Shown: positions 26,663-36,806 of the stretch, one piece after another
Numbering within the stretch: position 1 is the stretch's first letter
How the letters are laid out: every line of letters starts with the position of its first letter
Assembly (NCBI RefSeq): GCF_002204185.1
Contig: NZ_MXPU01000001.1
Coordinates: 186,001-250,000 of the forward strand
Direction: 5' to 3'
DNA length: 64,000 nucleotides
Origin: Rhizobium esperanzae
Lineage (GTDB): Bacteria; Pseudomonadota; Alphaproteobacteria; Rhizobiales; Rhizobiaceae
Notes under the pieces: generated by a model
The model's database searches: none
Told to the model about the DNA's origin: nothing
Seen by the model: the letters and a program-made list of their open reading frames with translations, nothing else
Made by a program: the position numbers and the translations under genes

Positions 26663-27460
26663 TTGATCGCCTGGCTGCGCATTGCCTTCGCTGCAGTCGT
26701 CATCCTTGCCGTCAGCATCGTGCTCATGCCGCTGCAGGTGTTGGCGCTGCGTTTCGACTGGCGGCTGCGCCGCAGACTTCCGCGCGTCTGGCACCGTATC
26801 ATCTGTTATTGCCTCGGCCTCCGCGTTCGGGTGACGGGCAGGCTGGAATACCGTCGGCCGCTGATGCTCTGCTCCAACCATTCGTCCTGGCTTGACATCA
26901 TGGTCCTGTCGGCCGTCGCCGACGTCGCCTTCATCGCCAAGATCGAGGTCAGCGACTGGCCGATCTTCGGCACCCTCGCCAAGCTGCAGAAAAGCGTGTT
27001 CGTTGTGCGCGAGGAGAGGCGCAAGACCGGCCATCAGGCAAATGAGATCGCCGGGCGCATGGCCGACGGGGAAATCGTCGTGCTCTTCCCCGAGGGCACG
27101 ACCTCGGACGGCAACCGGTTGCTGGAGGTCAAGTCGTCGCTGTTCGGCGCTGCCGCGATGGCGGTGCCTTATTCGCCGACGGGAACCGTCGTGGTGCAGC
27201 CGGTGGCAGTTGCCTATACCAGGGTGCACGGCATTCCGATGGGACGCTACCACCGGCCGCTTGCCGCCTGGCCGGGGGATATCGAGCTCCTGCCGCATCT
27301 GATCGACATCCTCAAATGCGGCGCCATCGACGCGGAAGTTTCCTTCGGTGAGGCGGTGGAATACCGCGCCGACAGCAATCGCAAGCAGGTGAGCGCGACG
27401 ATCGCCTCGCGCATCCGCAGCCTTCTCAACACAAGCCTGCGTGGTCGCGATATCGGCTAA
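26663..27460 (+). CDS. plsC: 1-acyl-sn-glycerol-3-phosphate acyltransferase-like (PlsC family)
   Basis: A 265-residue membrane-bound acyltransferase: an N-terminal membrane helix (about residues 3-27), the catalytic HxxxxD box NHSSWLD, and the acceptor-binding FPEGTTSDG motif. It probably makes phosphatidic acid; an OlsA-like role in completing ornithine lipid is an alternative. TTG at 26663 has GGGAG 8 bases upstream; a GTG at 26654 would add MPH. It follows the Fur-family gene closely. Confidence 0.85.
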   Translation: MIAWLRIAFAAVVILAVSIVLMPLQVLALRFDWRLRRRLPRVWHRIICYCLGLRVRVTGRLEYRRPLMLCSNHSSWLDIMVLSAVADVAFIAKIEVSDWPIFGTLAKLQKSVFVVREERRKTGHQANEIAGRMADGEIVVLFPEGTTSDGNRLLEVKSSLFGAAAMAVPYSPTGTVVVQPVAVAYTRVHGIPMGRYHRPLAAWPGDIELLPHLIDILKCGAIDAEVSFGEAVEYRADSNRKQVSATIASRIRSLLNTSLRGRDIG

Positions 27461-27509
27461 GCCGAGAGGTCTCTTTTCTCGGGCGGCAAAAACCACTAAA
27501 TACCGCGCC

Positions 27510-28919
27510 ATGACACAGGATAACGCCCTTCTTCAGGCCCCCGAAGTTTCTCTCCGTGACGGCAGCAACAGCCGCAAGGTCTTCATCAAGACCTATGGCT
27601 GCCAGATGAACGTCTACGATTCCATGCGCATGAGCGATGCGCTTGCTCGCGACGGCTACGAACCGACCGAAGACATGGAACAGGCGGATCTCGTTCTGCT
27701 CAACACCTGTCATATCAGAGAGAAGGCGGCGGAGAAGGTCTATTCGGCGCTCGGACGGCTGCGCGAGATGAAAAAGAAGAAGGCAGCCGACGGCCGGGAG
27801 ATGATGATCGGCGTAACCGGCTGCGTCGCCCAGGCCGAAGGTGAGGAGATCCTGCGCCGGGCGCCGGCTGTCGACGTCGTCATCGGGCCGCAGACCTATC
27901 ACCGTTTGCCGGAGGCGCTGCGCCGGGCCAAGGAGGGCCAGCGCGTCGTCGATACGGAATATGCGATCGAGGACAAGTTCGAGCATCTGCCGATTGCGGA
28001 GAGCCGCAAGATCCGCGCCCGCGGCGTCACTGCCTTCCTGACGGTGCAGGAGGGTTGCGACAAGTTCTGCACCTTCTGTGTCGTGCCGTATACGCGCGGC
28101 TCGGAAGTGTCGCGGCCGGTCTCGCAGATCGTCGAGGAGGCCGAAAAGCTCGTCGAAGCCGGAGTGCGCGAAATCACCCTGCTCGGCCAGAACGTCAACG
28201 CCTGGCATGGCGGCGGACCGCGTGGCGAGGCATGGAGCCTCGGCGACCTCCTCTACCGCCTTGCCGAGATCCCCGGCCTGGCGCGGCTGCGTTATACCAC
28301 AAGCCATCCGCGCGACATGGACGACCGGTTGATCGAGGCCCATCGCGACCTCCGGGCGCTGATGCCCTACCTGCACCTGCCGGTGCAATCGGGCTCCGAC
28401 CGGATCCTCAAAGCGATGAACCGGCGTCATACGGCCGCCGAATATTTGAGTCTGATCGAGCGCATCCGCGCCGTGCGGCCGGACATCGCGCTATCGGGCG
28501 ATTTCATCACCGGTTTTCCGGGGGAGACAGACAAGGATTTTGAGGATACACTCAGACTTGTGGAGGAGGTGCGCTATGCGCAGGCCTTCTCATTCAAATA
28601 CTCGACTCGGCCGGGCACGCCCGGCGCGGAACTGAAGGACCAGGTGCCGGAAGAGATCAAGGCAGAACGGCTGGAACGCCTGCAAGCGCTTCTTTTGAAG
28701 CAGCAGCAGGAATTTGCCGAATCCTGCATCGGCAAGGAGATCGATCTGCTGCTCGAAAAGCCGGGCCGCATGCCGGGCCAGCTGATCGGACGTTCTCCCT
28801 GGCTTCAATCCGTGAATGTTGATGCAAAAGCATCGCAAATCGGTGACATTATCAAAGTGCGAATCACCGGAACCGGAACGAACAGCCTGTTTGCCGAACG
28901 CGCAGAGGCTGCGGTTTAA
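27510..28919 (+). CDS. miaB: tRNA-2-methylthio-N6-dimethylallyladenosine synthase MiaB
   Basis: A 469-residue methylthiotransferase. The N-terminal domain carries the three auxiliary-cluster cysteines (YGCQMN, NTCHIR, TGCVAQ); the radical SAM motif is [17 protein letters not shown]; a C-terminal TRAM domain ([20 protein letters not shown]) binds tRNA. It adds a methylthio group to i6A37. The ATG at 27510 was chosen; the frame is open upstream inside plsC but without family similarity. It heads the miaB-phoH-ybeY-tlyC-lnt run. Confidence 0.96.
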   Translation: MTQDNALLQAPEVSLRDGSNSRKVFIKTYGCQMNVYDSMRMSDALARDGYEPTEDMEQADLVLLNTCHIREKAAEKVYSALGRLREMKKKKAADGREMMIGVTGCVAQAEGEEILRRAPAVDVVIGPQTYHRLPEALRRAKEGQRVVDTEYAIEDKFEHLPIAESRKIRARGVTAFLTVQEGCDKFCTFCVVPYTRGSEVSRPVSQIVEEAEKLVEAGVREITLLGQNVNAWHGGGPRGEAWSLGDLLYRLAEIPGLARLRYTTSHPRDMDDRLIEAHRDLRALMPYLHLPVQSGSDRILKAMNRRHTAAEYLSLIERIRAVRPDIALSGDFITGFPGETDKDFEDTLRLVEEVRYAQAFSFKYSTRPGTPGAELKDQVPEEIKAERLERLQALLLKQQQEFAESCIGKEIDLLLEKPGRMPGQLIGRSPWLQSVNVDAKASQIGDIIKVRITGTGTNSLFAERAEAAV

Positions 28920-28937
28920 CCCAAGGAGCCCGACCGC

Positions 28938-29990
28938 TTGAACGGACAAGAATTGGTTTCTTCTTCACCGCGCCACCCCCGCACGCCGAGCGACACCAAT
29001 CACTTCGTCCTGACGTTCGAGAACAATCGGTTCGCCAGCGAACTCTTCGGCCAGTTCGACCAGAACCTCAAGCTGCTCGAGGAGCGGCTGAACATCAATG
29101 CGCGGGCGCGCGGCAATTCCGTCGTCATATCGGGCGATGTCGTGACCACAAATCAGGCGCGGCGCACGCTCGATTATCTCTATGAAAAGCTTCAGAAAGG
29201 CGGCAGCGTGGAACGATCCGACGTCGAGGGCGCAATCCGCATGGCGGTCGCCGCCGACGATCAGCTCAGCCTTCCCACCATGGAGCGCAAGGCCAAGCTG
29301 ACAATGGCGCAGATTTCGACGCGCAAGAAGACGATCATCGCTCGCACGCCGACGCAGGACGCCTATATCAGGGCGCTGGAGCGCGCCGAGCTCGTCTTCG
29401 GCGTCGGCCCGGCCGGCACTGGCAAGACCTATCTCGCCGTTGCCCATGCCGCCCAGATGCTGGAGCGCGGCGCGGTCGAAAAGATCATCCTGTCGCGCCC
29501 GGCCGTCGAGGCCGGCGAGCGCCTCGGCTTCCTGCCCGGCGATATGAAGGAAAAGGTCGACCCCTATCTTCGCCCGCTCTATGACGCGCTCTACGATATG
29601 ATCCCGGCCGACAAGGTCGATCGGGCGATCACCGCCGGCGTCATTGAAATCGCCCCGCTCGCCTTCATGCGCGGCCGCACGCTCGCCAACGCCGCCATCA
29701 TCCTCGACGAAGCGCAGAACACGACGTCGATGCAGATGAAGATGTTCCTGACGCGCCTCGGCGAAAATGCCCGCATGATCGTCACCGGCGACCCGAGCCA
29801 GATCGACCTGCCGCGCGGCGTCAAATCCGGCCTCGTCGAGGCTCTGGAGCTGCTGAACGGCGTCGAGGGCATCTCGATCGTGCGCTTCAAGGATACCGAC
29901 GTCGTGCGTCATCCGCTGGTCGGCCGCATCGTCAGAGCCTATGACGCCACCTATCTTGTCGAAGCCGAAGACGTCGGTCGGCAGGGCTGA
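28938..29990 (+). CDS. ybeZ: PhoH-like ATPase (YbeZ)
   Basis: A 350-residue PhoH-family protein. After an N-terminal KH-like RNA-binding region ([19 protein letters not shown]), the P-loop is [16 protein letters not shown] and the Walker B is [11 protein letters not shown]. YbeZ works with the endoribonuclease YbeY in rRNA processing. The start is TTG at 28938 with AAGGAG 11 bases upstream. Its stop overlaps the ybeY ATG by one base. Confidence 0.93.
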   Translation: MNGQELVSSSPRHPRTPSDTNHFVLTFENNRFASELFGQFDQNLKLLEERLNINARARGNSVVISGDVVTTNQARRTLDYLYEKLQKGGSVERSDVEGAIRMAVAADDQLSLPTMERKAKLTMAQISTRKKTIIARTPTQDAYIRALERAELVFGVGPAGTGKTYLAVAHAAQMLERGAVEKIILSRPAVEAGERLGFLPGDMKEKVDPYLRPLYDALYDMIPADKVDRAITAGVIEIAPLAFMRGRTLANAAIILDEAQNTTSMQMKMFLTRLGENARMIVTGDPSQIDLPRGVKSGLVEALELLNGVEGISIVRFKDTDVVRHPLVGRIVRAYDATYLVEAEDVGRQG

Positions 29991-30505
29991 TGGCCGAACT
30001 CGATATCCAGATCAGCATCGAGGACATCGGCTGGCCCGGCGAGGAAACGCTGCTGGTTTTTTGCGAGCGCGTGCTCGGAGCCGCCGCGGTCTATCTGCGC
30101 GACAATGAGAAGCAGCCCTTTCCGACGATGCCGCCCGAGGTTTCGCTGGTCTTTACCGACGATGCCTCGATCCAGGACATCAATGCCGAATGGCGCGGCA
30201 AGGACAAGCCGACCAATGTGCTCTCCTTCCCGGCCTTTCCGGTTCAGCGGGGCAAGCTGCCCGGGCCGATGCTCGGCGACATCATCATCGCCCGGGAGAC
30301 GGTGGAGCGGGAAGCCCAGGAACTCGAAAAGAGCTTCGACGACCACCTGACCCATCTGCTGGTGCACGGTTTCTTGCATCTTCTCGGCTACGACCATATG
30401 AATAATGCCGAAGCCGAAATTATGGAGGCGCTGGAGACTCGCATTTTGGCGCAGCTCGGCCTATCTGATCCCTACGAGGGTCAAGACCTTAAAATGGAAC
30501 CATGA
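29990..30505 (+). CDS. ybeY: Endoribonuclease YbeY
   Basis: A 171-residue metal-dependent RNase with the zinc motif [15 protein letters not shown] (three histidines, H3xH5xH) near residue 120 and the conserved KPTNVLSFP segment. It matures the 3' end of 16S rRNA and takes part in ribosome quality control; in Sinorhizobium the orthologue affects symbiosis and small-RNA regulation. It is coupled to phoH upstream and overlaps the tlyC start by 4 bases. Confidence 0.95.
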   Translation: MAELDIQISIEDIGWPGEETLLVFCERVLGAAAVYLRDNEKQPFPTMPPEVSLVFTDDASIQDINAEWRGKDKPTNVLSFPAFPVQRGKLPGPMLGDIIIARETVEREAQELEKSFDDHLTHLLVHGFLHLLGYDHMNNAEAEIMEALETRILAQLGLSDPYEGQDLKMEP

Positions 30506-31647
30506 GCGACTTTACGACGAAGCCGGCGGCAGACGCCAAGGACTCCGAATCATCCTCTTCTTCGGATGAGGTCGGCAGTAGTAGTCGGCCATCCGGCCGA
30601 TCCCAATCCTTCTGGTCGCGCGCCGCCCGCATTCTCCGCCCGCAGCAGGGCTCGCGACTGCGCGAGGATCTTGCCGATGCGCTGATGACCGATGCGGCCG
30701 GCGACGACGCTTTTTCGCCCGATGAGCGGGCGATGCTGCACAATATCCTGCGCTTTCGCGAGGTGCGCGTCGCCGACGTGATGGTGCCGCGCGCCGATAT
30801 CGAGGCGGTGGACCAGAACATCACCATCGGCGAGCTGATGATCCTTTTCGAGGAATCCGGCCGCTCGCGCATGCCTGTTTATGCCGATACGCTCGACGAC
30901 CCGCGCGGCATGGTGCATATCCGCGACCTGCTCTCCTATGTCGCCAAGCAGGCGCGCAACAAGCGCCGCGGCCCGGCAAAGCCGGCCGCTGCAGCGCCGG
31001 CGATCGAGGTCGCGCCGGAGAACATTCAGAAACCGCCGCGCTCGACCAAGCCGAATTTCGATCTTGCCCGGGTCGATCTGCAGAAGACGCTGGCCGAAGC
31101 CGGCATCATCCGCAAGATCCTGTTCGTGCCGCCGTCGATGCTGGCCTCCGACCTCTTGCGCCGAATGCAGGTGAACCGTACGCAGATGGCGCTGGTCATC
31201 GACGAATATGGCGGCACCGATGGGCTCGCCTCGCATGAGGACATCGTCGAGATGGTGGTCGGCGACATCGACGACGAACATGACGACGAAGAGGTGATGT
31301 TCAAGCGCGTCGCCGAAGACATCTTCGTCGCCGACGCCCGTGTCGAGCTGGAAGAGATCGCCGAAGCGATCGGACCGGATTTCGACATCAGCGAACAGGT
31401 CGACGAGGTCGACACGCTGGGCGGGCTGATCTTCTCCGCGCTCGGCCGCATCCCCGTCCGCGGCGAAGTCGTTCAGGCCCTGCCGAACTTCGAATTCCAC
31501 ATCCTCGACGCCGATCCGCGCCGCATCAAGCGGCTGCGCATCACCCGTAAACGCCACGCGATCCGCCGCCGCGCCAAGGAGGCTGGCGACATCACGCCCG
31601 GATCCGAGACCGGCGATGACCGGCCGGCCGAATCGACTACCAACTAG
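30502..31647 (+). CDS. tlyC: CBS-domain hemolysin-type (TlyC/CorC) protein
   Basis: A 381-residue cytoplasmic protein: a low-complexity Ser-rich N-terminus, a pair of CBS domains at about residues 85-255 ([38 protein letters not shown] split across them), and a CorC_HlyC transporter-associated domain at the end. A basic, Ala/Pro-rich insert lies between the CBS motifs (about 150-190). CorC-like proteins are linked to Mg/Co efflux. It lacks the DUF21 membrane domain. It overlaps ybeY by 4 bases. Confidence 0.87.
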   Translation: MSDFTTKPAADAKDSESSSSSDEVGSSSRPSGRSQSFWSRAARILRPQQGSRLREDLADALMTDAAGDDAFSPDERAMLHNILRFREVRVADVMVPRADIEAVDQNITIGELMILFEESGRSRMPVYADTLDDPRGMVHIRDLLSYVAKQARNKRRGPAKPAAAAPAIEVAPENIQKPPRSTKPNFDLARVDLQKTLAEAGIIRKILFVPPSMLASDLLRRMQVNRTQMALVIDEYGGTDGLASHEDIVEMVVGDIDDEHDDEEVMFKRVAEDIFVADARVELEEIAEAIGPDFDISEQVDEVDTLGGLIFSALGRIPVRGEVVQALPNFEFHILDADPRRIKRLRITRKRHAIRRRAKEAGDITPGSETGDDRPAESTTN

Positions 31648-31687
31648 GCATCGGTACGGAAATCGGAATCGCCTTTCGGGCCGATGC
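31648..31687. repeat. Palindromic intergenic repeat (GCATCGG family), copy 2
   Basis: It begins on the base after the tlyC stop codon. The right arm TTTCGGGCCGATGC is identical to that of copy 1 at 2968-3007; the left arm has diverged to GCATCGGTACGGAAA. The shared CGGAATCG loop core shows common descent. Confidence 0.7.
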
Positions 31688-31757
31688 GGAACAGGACAAA
31701 GAGCCGCTTTTTTGAAAGACTGCGAATGGGTTGATTCGCGGTGTGATGGGAGTGCGC

Positions 31758-33362
31758 ATGGAGCGGCTTGCGGACAGGGTTATCCTCGTCTGGGGGGTAA
31801 AACGGTCGTTGCTGGCCGTCGCCGCTGGAGCATTCGCCGCGCTGGCGCTGCCGCCTTTCGGCTTTTTCGCGGCGATGTTTCTCTCCTTCACGCTGCTCGT
31901 CTGGCTGATCGACGGGGCGGCGGCTTCTCCTGAAAGCGGTCTGATCGGCAGGCTATGGCCGGCCTTTGCCATCGGCTGGCTGTTCGGCTTCGGTTATTTT
32001 GTCGCCGGCCTCTGGTGGATCGGTCACGCCTTGCTGGTCGATTCGGAGGAATTTGCCTGGGCACTGCCCCTGGCAGTCCTCGGACTGCCGGCCGGCCTTT
32101 CGGTCTTCTACGGGCTGGCGACTGCACTTGCCCGGATCGTCTGGTCCGACGGCATGGGACGGATCGCCGCACTTGCGGCCGGCTTCGGCCTGATGGAATG
32201 GCTTCGAAGCATGATCCTCACCGGCTTTCCCTGGAATGCCATCGGTTATGGCCTGATGCCCGTTCCGCTGATGATGCAGTCGGCGCATGTGATCGGCGCG
32301 ATGGGGGTGACGACACTTGCCGTCTTCGTCTTTTCCGCCCCGGCGCTGATCGGGACGCGACAGGGCGCGAAGCCTGGAATTGCGCTCGCCACCCTGCTGT
32401 TTGCCGCCCATCTCGGTTATGGCGCCTATGCCCTCTATCTGGCGCCGCGGCCGCAGCCCTTGCCCGAAGACAAGCGGCCGGTGGTGCGGCTGGTGCAGCC
32501 GGCCATCGACCAGGCGGCGAAGATGGACAACGACGCCGACCGCAATGCGATCTTCGAGACCCATCTGAAGCTTTCAGCCGAAGCGCCCAGGAATGGCGGC
32601 CGCAAACCCAACATCATCGTCTGGCCGGAAACCTCGATCCCCTTCATCCTCACCGACAACCAGGATGCGCTGACGCGCATCGCCGATACGCTCGACGACG
32701 ACCAGATCCTGATCGCCGGCGCGGTGCGCGCCGAGGAGATGGGGCCTGGCACCCCGGTGCGCTACTACAATTCCATCTATGTGATCGACGGCCGCGGCCA
32801 GATCATCGCCGCCTCCGACAAGGTGCATCTCGTGCCTTTCGGCGAATATCTGCCCTTCGAGGACATCCTCACCGAACTCGGCATCCAGAATGTCGTCGAG
32901 ATACCGGGCGGTTTTTCGGGCGCCGCAAGTCGGCACCTGCTGGCGCTGCCGGGCGGCCTCAATCTTTATCCGCTGATCTGCTACGAGATCATCTTTCCGG
33001 GCGAAATGACCGGCGACATCGTGGATGCCAACGCGCTCCTCAACCTCACCAACGATGCCTGGTTCGGCATCACGCCCGGACCCTACCAGCATTTTCAGCA
33101 GGCGCGGGTGCGGGCAGTCGAGACCGGCCTGCCGCTGATTCGCGACGCCAACAACGGCATATCGGCGCTCGTGAACGCGCACGGGGAAATCATCGCAGGC
33201 CTCGATCTTGGTGAGACCGGCTTTATTGATGCAACTGTTGATGGGTTCGGCAATGGGTTCGGAACCTCATACCCCCTTCAGACATACTTCTGGTTGACCG
33301 AAGCACTGTTGATGTTGATTGCGCTAATTTCACGCGCAGGTTTTATTTTAGGGTTGAATTGA
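31758..33362 (+). CDS. lnt: Apolipoprotein N-acyltransferase Lnt (ActA/CutE)
   Basis: A 534-residue membrane protein with about seven helices and a nitrilase-type periplasmic domain. The catalytic triad is visible: Glu in WPETSIPF, Lys in DKVHLVPFGEYLP and Cys in ICYEIIFP. It adds the third acyl chain to lipoproteins after Lgt and LspA. The Sinorhizobium orthologue is known as actA and is needed for growth at low pH; the downstream phrR matches that locus. ATG 31758 has GGGAG upstream; TTG 31731 and ATG 31746 are in-frame alternatives. Confidence 0.93.
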   Translation: MERLADRVILVWGVKRSLLAVAAGAFAALALPPFGFFAAMFLSFTLLVWLIDGAAASPESGLIGRLWPAFAIGWLFGFGYFVAGLWWIGHALLVDSEEFAWALPLAVLGLPAGLSVFYGLATALARIVWSDGMGRIAALAAGFGLMEWLRSMILTGFPWNAIGYGLMPVPLMMQSAHVIGAMGVTTLAVFVFSAPALIGTRQGAKPGIALATLLFAAHLGYGAYALYLAPRPQPLPEDKRPVVRLVQPAIDQAAKMDNDADRNAIFETHLKLSAEAPRNGGRKPNIIVWPETSIPFILTDNQDALTRIADTLDDDQILIAGAVRAEEMGPGTPVRYYNSIYVIDGRGQIIAASDKVHLVPFGEYLPFEDILTELGIQNVVEIPGGFSGAASRHLLALPGGLNLYPLICYEIIFPGEMTGDIVDANALLNLTNDAWFGITPGPYQHFQQARVRAVETGLPLIRDANNGISALVNAHGEIIAGLDLGETGFIDATVDGFGNGFGTSYPLQTYFWLTEALLMLIALISRAGFILGLN

Positions 33363-33509
33363 CCAAAAACCCCTAAAATTGCATAGTGGTGTCAATCGGC
33401 GTTCTTAACGTATGTTTATCGGCGGGTTCCCGCCGCTTACAACGTGGCGTTTTGGGATGGATCAGGGGCATGCCGGTTGGAAACAGAAATTCGTAGCTAG
33501 GGCACGACC

Positions 33510-33929
33510 ATGATTGAAAATAAGAAGAAACCGAATCCGATCGACATCCATGTTGGCAGCCGCATTCGCCTTCGCCGAACGATGTTGGGCATGAGCCAGG
33601 AAAAGCTTGGCGAAAGCCTCGGCATCACCTTCCAGCAGATCCAGAAATATGAGAAGGGCACCAACCGTGTCGGCGCAAGCCGCCTGCAGAACATCTCGAG
33701 CATCCTAAATGTTCCGGTCTCCTTCTTCTTCGAGGATGCGCCCGGCGAACATGCCGGCGCCGCCGGCGGCATGGCCGAAGCCTCCAGCTCGAATTACGTC
33801 GTAGACTTCCTCTCCTCCTCGGAGGGCCTGCAGCTCAACCGCGCCTTCGTCAAGATTTCCGATCCCAAGGTTCGCCGCAAGGTCGTGGAACTGGTCAAGG
33901 CGCTCGCTGCCGAAGCCGACGCTGACTGA
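33510..33929 (+). CDS. phrR: XRE-family transcriptional regulator PhrR-like
   Basis: A 139-residue DNA-binding protein with one Cro/C1-type helix-turn-helix at about residues 15-70 (IRLRRTMLGMSQEKLGESLG, then TFQQIQKYEKGTNRVGASRL) and a C-terminal region (VKISDPKVRRKVVELVKALA) shared by a rhizobial family. Its place after lnt/actA matches phrR, described in Sinorhizobium as induced by low pH and other stresses. A perfect-stem terminator follows at 33952-33978. Confidence 0.83.
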   Translation: MIENKKKPNPIDIHVGSRIRLRRTMLGMSQEKLGESLGITFQQIQKYEKGTNRVGASRLQNISSILNVPVSFFFEDAPGEHAGAAGGMAEASSSNYVVDFLSSSEGLQLNRAFVKISDPKVRRKVVELVKALAAEADAD

Positions 33930-33951
33930 TCCAGCTCTTATTGCGAAATAG

Positions 33952-33978
33952 AAAGGCGGTCGAAAGACCGCTTTTTTT
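33952..33978 (+). terminator. Rho-independent terminator of phrR
   Basis: Stem GCGGTC/GACCGC closed by a GAAA tetraloop, extended by A-T pairs, and followed by seven T residues. It lies 22 bases after the phrR stop and separates phrR from metK. Confidence 0.85.
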
Positions 33979-34012
33979 GTGTTTTTGCGGCAAAATTTGT
34001 CACTTCGCCGCA

Positions 34013-34034
34013 GATATAAAGATATATTTATGTC
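34013..34034. promoter_or_regulatory. 22-base palindromic operator candidate upstream of metK (SahR-like)
   Basis: A 22-base palindrome with two mismatched base pairs, built on GAYATAAA half-sites. It resembles the ATAAAGATATCTTTAT-type sites predicted for the S-adenosylhomocysteine-responsive ArsR-family regulator SahR in alphaproteobacteria. It lies 73 bases before metK, just upstream of one promoter candidate (TTGTCA-17-TACCTA) and overlapping the -10 of another (TTGTCA at 33997). The regulator gene itself is not in this window. Confidence 0.45.
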
Positions 34035-34043
34035 CTTGTGCGC

Positions 34044-34072
34044 TTGTCATCGGCGCTCGAACTGAGTACCTA
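34044..34072 (+). promoter_or_regulatory. Sigma-70 promoter candidate for metK
   Basis: TTGTCA (34044-34049) and TACCTA (34067-34072) are 17 bases apart. Transcription from here would leave a leader of only about 30 bases, too short for a SAM riboswitch. A second TTGTCA at 33997-34002 could pair with a -10 inside the palindrome. Confidence 0.4.
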
Positions 34073-34107
34073 CTAGCTGGCTTTTATTCTTTGAGGGGAA
34101 TCCCGGA

Positions 34108-35361
34108 ATGCGCGCGAATTATCTCTTTACCAGCGAATCTGTTGCCGAAGGTCATCCGGATAAAGTGTGTGACCGCATCTCCGACGAGATCGTCGATCTG
34201 GTTTACCGCGAAGCGGCCAAAACCGGCGTCAATCCGTGGGGTGTGCGCATTGCCTGCGAAACGCTGGCAACGACCAACCGTGTCGTCATCGCCGGCGAAG
34301 TCCGCCTTCCGCCGAGCCTGATGAAGAAGGACAAGGACGGCAAGGACGTCATCAATCCCTCGAAGTTCAAGGCCGCTGCTCGCCGCGCCATCAAGGATAT
34401 CGGCTACGAACAGGACGGCTTCCACTGGAAGAAGGCAAAGATCGACGTGCTCCTGCACTCGCAGTCGGCCGATATTGCCCAGGGCGTCGACAGCGCCGCC
34501 GACCAGCAGGGCGACGAAGGCGCCGGCGACCAGGGCATCATGTTCGGTTACGCCTGCAAGGAAACGCCGGACCTGATGCCGGCGCCGATCTATTATTCCC
34601 ACAGGATCCTGCAGCTGCTGGCGGCCGCCCGCAAGAAGGGCGACGGTGAAGTCGCCAAGCTCGGCCCCGACGCCAAGAGCCAGGTAACCGTGCGTTACGT
34701 CGACGGCAAGCCGTCGGAAGCGACCTCGATCGTGCTTTCGACCCAGCATCTCGACGAGAGCTGGGATTCCAAGAAGGTCCGCGCCGTCGTCGAACCCTAT
34801 ATCCGCGAAGCGCTCGGCGAACTGAAGATCGCCGAGGATTGCAAGTGGTACATCAATCCGACCGGCAAGTTCGTCATCGGCGGACCGGACGGCGATGCGG
34901 GCCTGACCGGCCGCAAGATCATCGTCGACACCTATGGCGGTGCGGCTCCGCATGGCGGCGGCGCATTCTCCGGCAAGGACACGACCAAAGTCGACCGTTC
35001 GGCCGCCTATGCCGCCCGCTACCTCGCCAAGAACGTCGTGGCCGCCGGCCTCGCCGACCGCTGCACGATCCAGCTCTCCTACGCCATCGGCGTCGCGCAG
35101 CCGCTGTCGATCTACGTCGACCTGCACGGCACCGGCAGGGGTGTGTCGGAAGACCAGGTCGAAGCGGCGATCCGCCAGAATATGGACCTGTCGCCGTCGG
35201 GCATCCGCCGTCACCTCGACCTCAACAAGCCAATCTACGCCAAGACCTCGGCCTACGGTCATTTCGGCCGCAAGGCCGGCCGTGACGGCTCGTTCTCCTG
35301 GGAGCGCACCGACCTCGTCAAGGCGCTCAAGGAAGCCGTCAAGACCAAGGTCGCTGCATGA
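34108..35361 (+). CDS. metK: S-adenosylmethionine synthetase
   Basis: A 417-residue MetK with the [20 protein letters not shown]-terminal motif, the [13 protein letters not shown] loop and the [16 protein letters not shown] phosphate-binding loop. It is longer than E. coli MetK (about 384 residues), with alphaproteobacterial insertions such as [15 protein letters not shown]. It makes SAM from methionine and ATP; the methyltransferases TrmB, UbiE and the RNA methyltransferases here depend on it. Its stop overlaps the trmB start (ATGA). Confidence 0.97.
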   Translation: MRANYLFTSESVAEGHPDKVCDRISDEIVDLVYREAAKTGVNPWGVRIACETLATTNRVVIAGEVRLPPSLMKKDKDGKDVINPSKFKAAARRAIKDIGYEQDGFHWKKAKIDVLLHSQSADIAQGVDSAADQQGDEGAGDQGIMFGYACKETPDLMPAPIYYSHRILQLLAAARKKGDGEVAKLGPDAKSQVTVRYVDGKPSEATSIVLSTQHLDESWDSKKVRAVVEPYIREALGELKIAEDCKWYINPTGKFVIGGPDGDAGLTGRKIIVDTYGGAAPHGGGAFSGKDTTKVDRSAAYAARYLAKNVVAAGLADRCTIQLSYAIGVAQPLSIYVDLHGTGRGVSEDQVEAAIRQNMDLSPSGIRRHLDLNKPIYAKTSAYGHFGRKAGRDGSFSWERTDLVKALKEAVKTKVAA

Positions 35362-36059
35362 CGGATATGGAACGCCGGGGACGGGCGACCGAGGCCTTTT
35401 TCGGTCGCCGCAAGGGAAAGGCCCTGCGCGAACAGCAGGCGGAAACGCTGAACAGCCTGCTCCCGGCATTCCTCATCGACCTCTCGGCGGCTCCCCCGGA
35501 GCCGCCGACTTCGCTATTCCCGGTTCCGGTCACGACATTACGGCTGGAAATCGGTTTCGGCGGCGGTGAACATCTGATCCATCGGGCTCTCGAAAAACCT
35601 TCGACCGGCTTCATCGGCGTCGAGCCCTTCGTCAATTCGATGCAGAAGCTTTTGTCGCGCATCGGCGAGACGGGTGCCTCCAATATCCGCGTCTACAACG
35701 ACGACGCGACGCAACTGCTCGACTGGCTGCCGGACGCGTCGCTCGACCAGATCGATCTGCTCTATCCCGATCCCTGGCCGAAGCGGAAGCACTGGAAACG
35801 CCGCTTCGTCTCGAAGACCAATCTCGACCGCTTTCACCGGGTGCTGAAGCCCGGCGGCCTGTTCTGCTTCGCCTCCGACATCGACACCTATGTGAACTGG
35901 ACGCTGATCAAATGCCGCGACCATGGCGGCTTCGACTGGCTGGCCGACAATGCGGCGGATTGGCTGACCCCCTATGAGGGCTGGCCGAGCACCCGCTACG
36001 AGGCGAAGGCACGCCGCGAGGGCCGCTCTTCGGCGTATCTGACCTTCAGGAAGATCTGA
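35358..36059 (+). CDS. trmB: tRNA (guanine-N7-)-methyltransferase TrmB
   Basis: A 233-residue enzyme making m7G46 in tRNA. Motif I is [17 protein letters not shown], and the family-specific [18 protein letters not shown] catalytic segment is intact. The [20 protein letters not shown]-terminus is diagnostic. It is translationally coupled to metK by a 4-base overlap, which ties a SAM consumer to the SAM producer. Confidence 0.96.
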   Translation: MTDMERRGRATEAFFGRRKGKALREQQAETLNSLLPAFLIDLSAAPPEPPTSLFPVPVTTLRLEIGFGGGEHLIHRALEKPSTGFIGVEPFVNSMQKLLSRIGETGASNIRVYNDDATQLLDWLPDASLDQIDLLYPDPWPKRKHWKRRFVSKTNLDRFHRVLKPGGLFCFASDIDTYVNWTLIKCRDHGGFDWLADNAADWLTPYEGWPSTRYEAKARREGRSSAYLTFRKI

Positions 36060-36249
36060 GGCTGTCGGCAATTTCCGGCATCCGGCTCTAAAACCGACGA
36101 CGACAACAAACCGAACTGAACGCGCTACGCTCTCACTTGTGGCGCGTAGAGTTCCGCCGTGGAACGGTTGCAATTGCCGCTGACGCGACTATTTCCGTGC
36201 TGGCCACCCTCCGCTCAAATGGAAGGGAGAAAATGACCGGGAGCATGTC

Positions 36250-36513
36250 ATGTGCCGAAATATAAACCCCTGTTCAATTTCGATCCGCCAGCGACGTACG
36301 ACGAGGTCCACGATGCCGCGCTCCAGTTCGTGCGCAAGGTGAGCGGAACGACCAAACCGTCGAAGCGCAATGAGCTCGCATTCGAGCACGCGGTCAGTTC
36401 GATCACGGCCTGTGCCCGCGAGCTGCTCGATTCGCTGGAAACGTCTCAACCTCCTCGTGATCGCGAAGAGGTTGCGGCAAAGGCGCGCGCGATCAGCGGT
36501 CCGGTTCGCGTAA
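36250..36513 (+). pseudogene. DUF2277 family protein gene with two frameshifts
   Basis: ATG at 36250 opens with MCRNI, the typical start of DUF2277 proteins. One base is then missing near 36266, and the body (KPLFNFDPPATYDEVHDAAL, VRKVSGTTKPSKRNELAFEH, LLDSLETSQPPRDR) reads in the frame of 36252. Two bases are missing in the GC run near 36486, after which the expected ending ARSAVRFA and TAA at 36511-36513 return in the first frame. The single open frame from GTG 36252 to 36770 loses both family ends. A pseudogene is likely; sequencing error is possible. Confidence 0.7.
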
Positions 36514-36806
36514 GAGAGCTCCGTCACGCACGGGAGATCTCAATCAAGCCTCAAGTGGCCTACCTGACGGCTTTCGGTCCGAAGCGGACTATCAGTTCAT
36601 TTCAGGTGGACGACCGCTATGCGCCCACAAGCGGACATGGGCGGCCCGCCGATCGACACCGTTTGCCAAATCCGCAATCTGAACCAGGCTGCTATGCATC
36701 AGAAGCCTTCAAGCGCGAGAGGGTCACGTTTCCGGCACGACAATCCGGCGGAGAGAGTCGCCGCCAATAGGTGATGGCTAAAGCCTTGGTTTCATCGTTG
36801 ATGATC
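36514..36806. other. Stretch with no supported gene
   Basis: A 293-base gap between the DUF2277 remnant and the stop of the alpha/beta hydrolase gene. The open frame that runs through the first part (to 36770) is the out-of-frame extension of the broken DUF2277 gene and has no domain. No RNA, repeat or terminator was recognised. Confidence 0.5.

Noticed and set aside
33980..34107. SAM riboswitch upstream of metK
   Set aside because: The likely promoter leaves about 30 bases of leader, and no SAM-II or SAM/SAH-type core could be matched; the palindrome looks like a protein operator.
36100..36170. tRNA-like hairpin after trmB
   Set aside because: The CGCTACG/CGTAG inverted repeat does not extend to a cloverleaf and has no TTCRANY loop.
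36252..36770. A 172-residue intact protein
   Set aside because: Only its first 75 or so residues match DUF2277; the true family start and end lie in another frame, so the long frame is a product of two indels.
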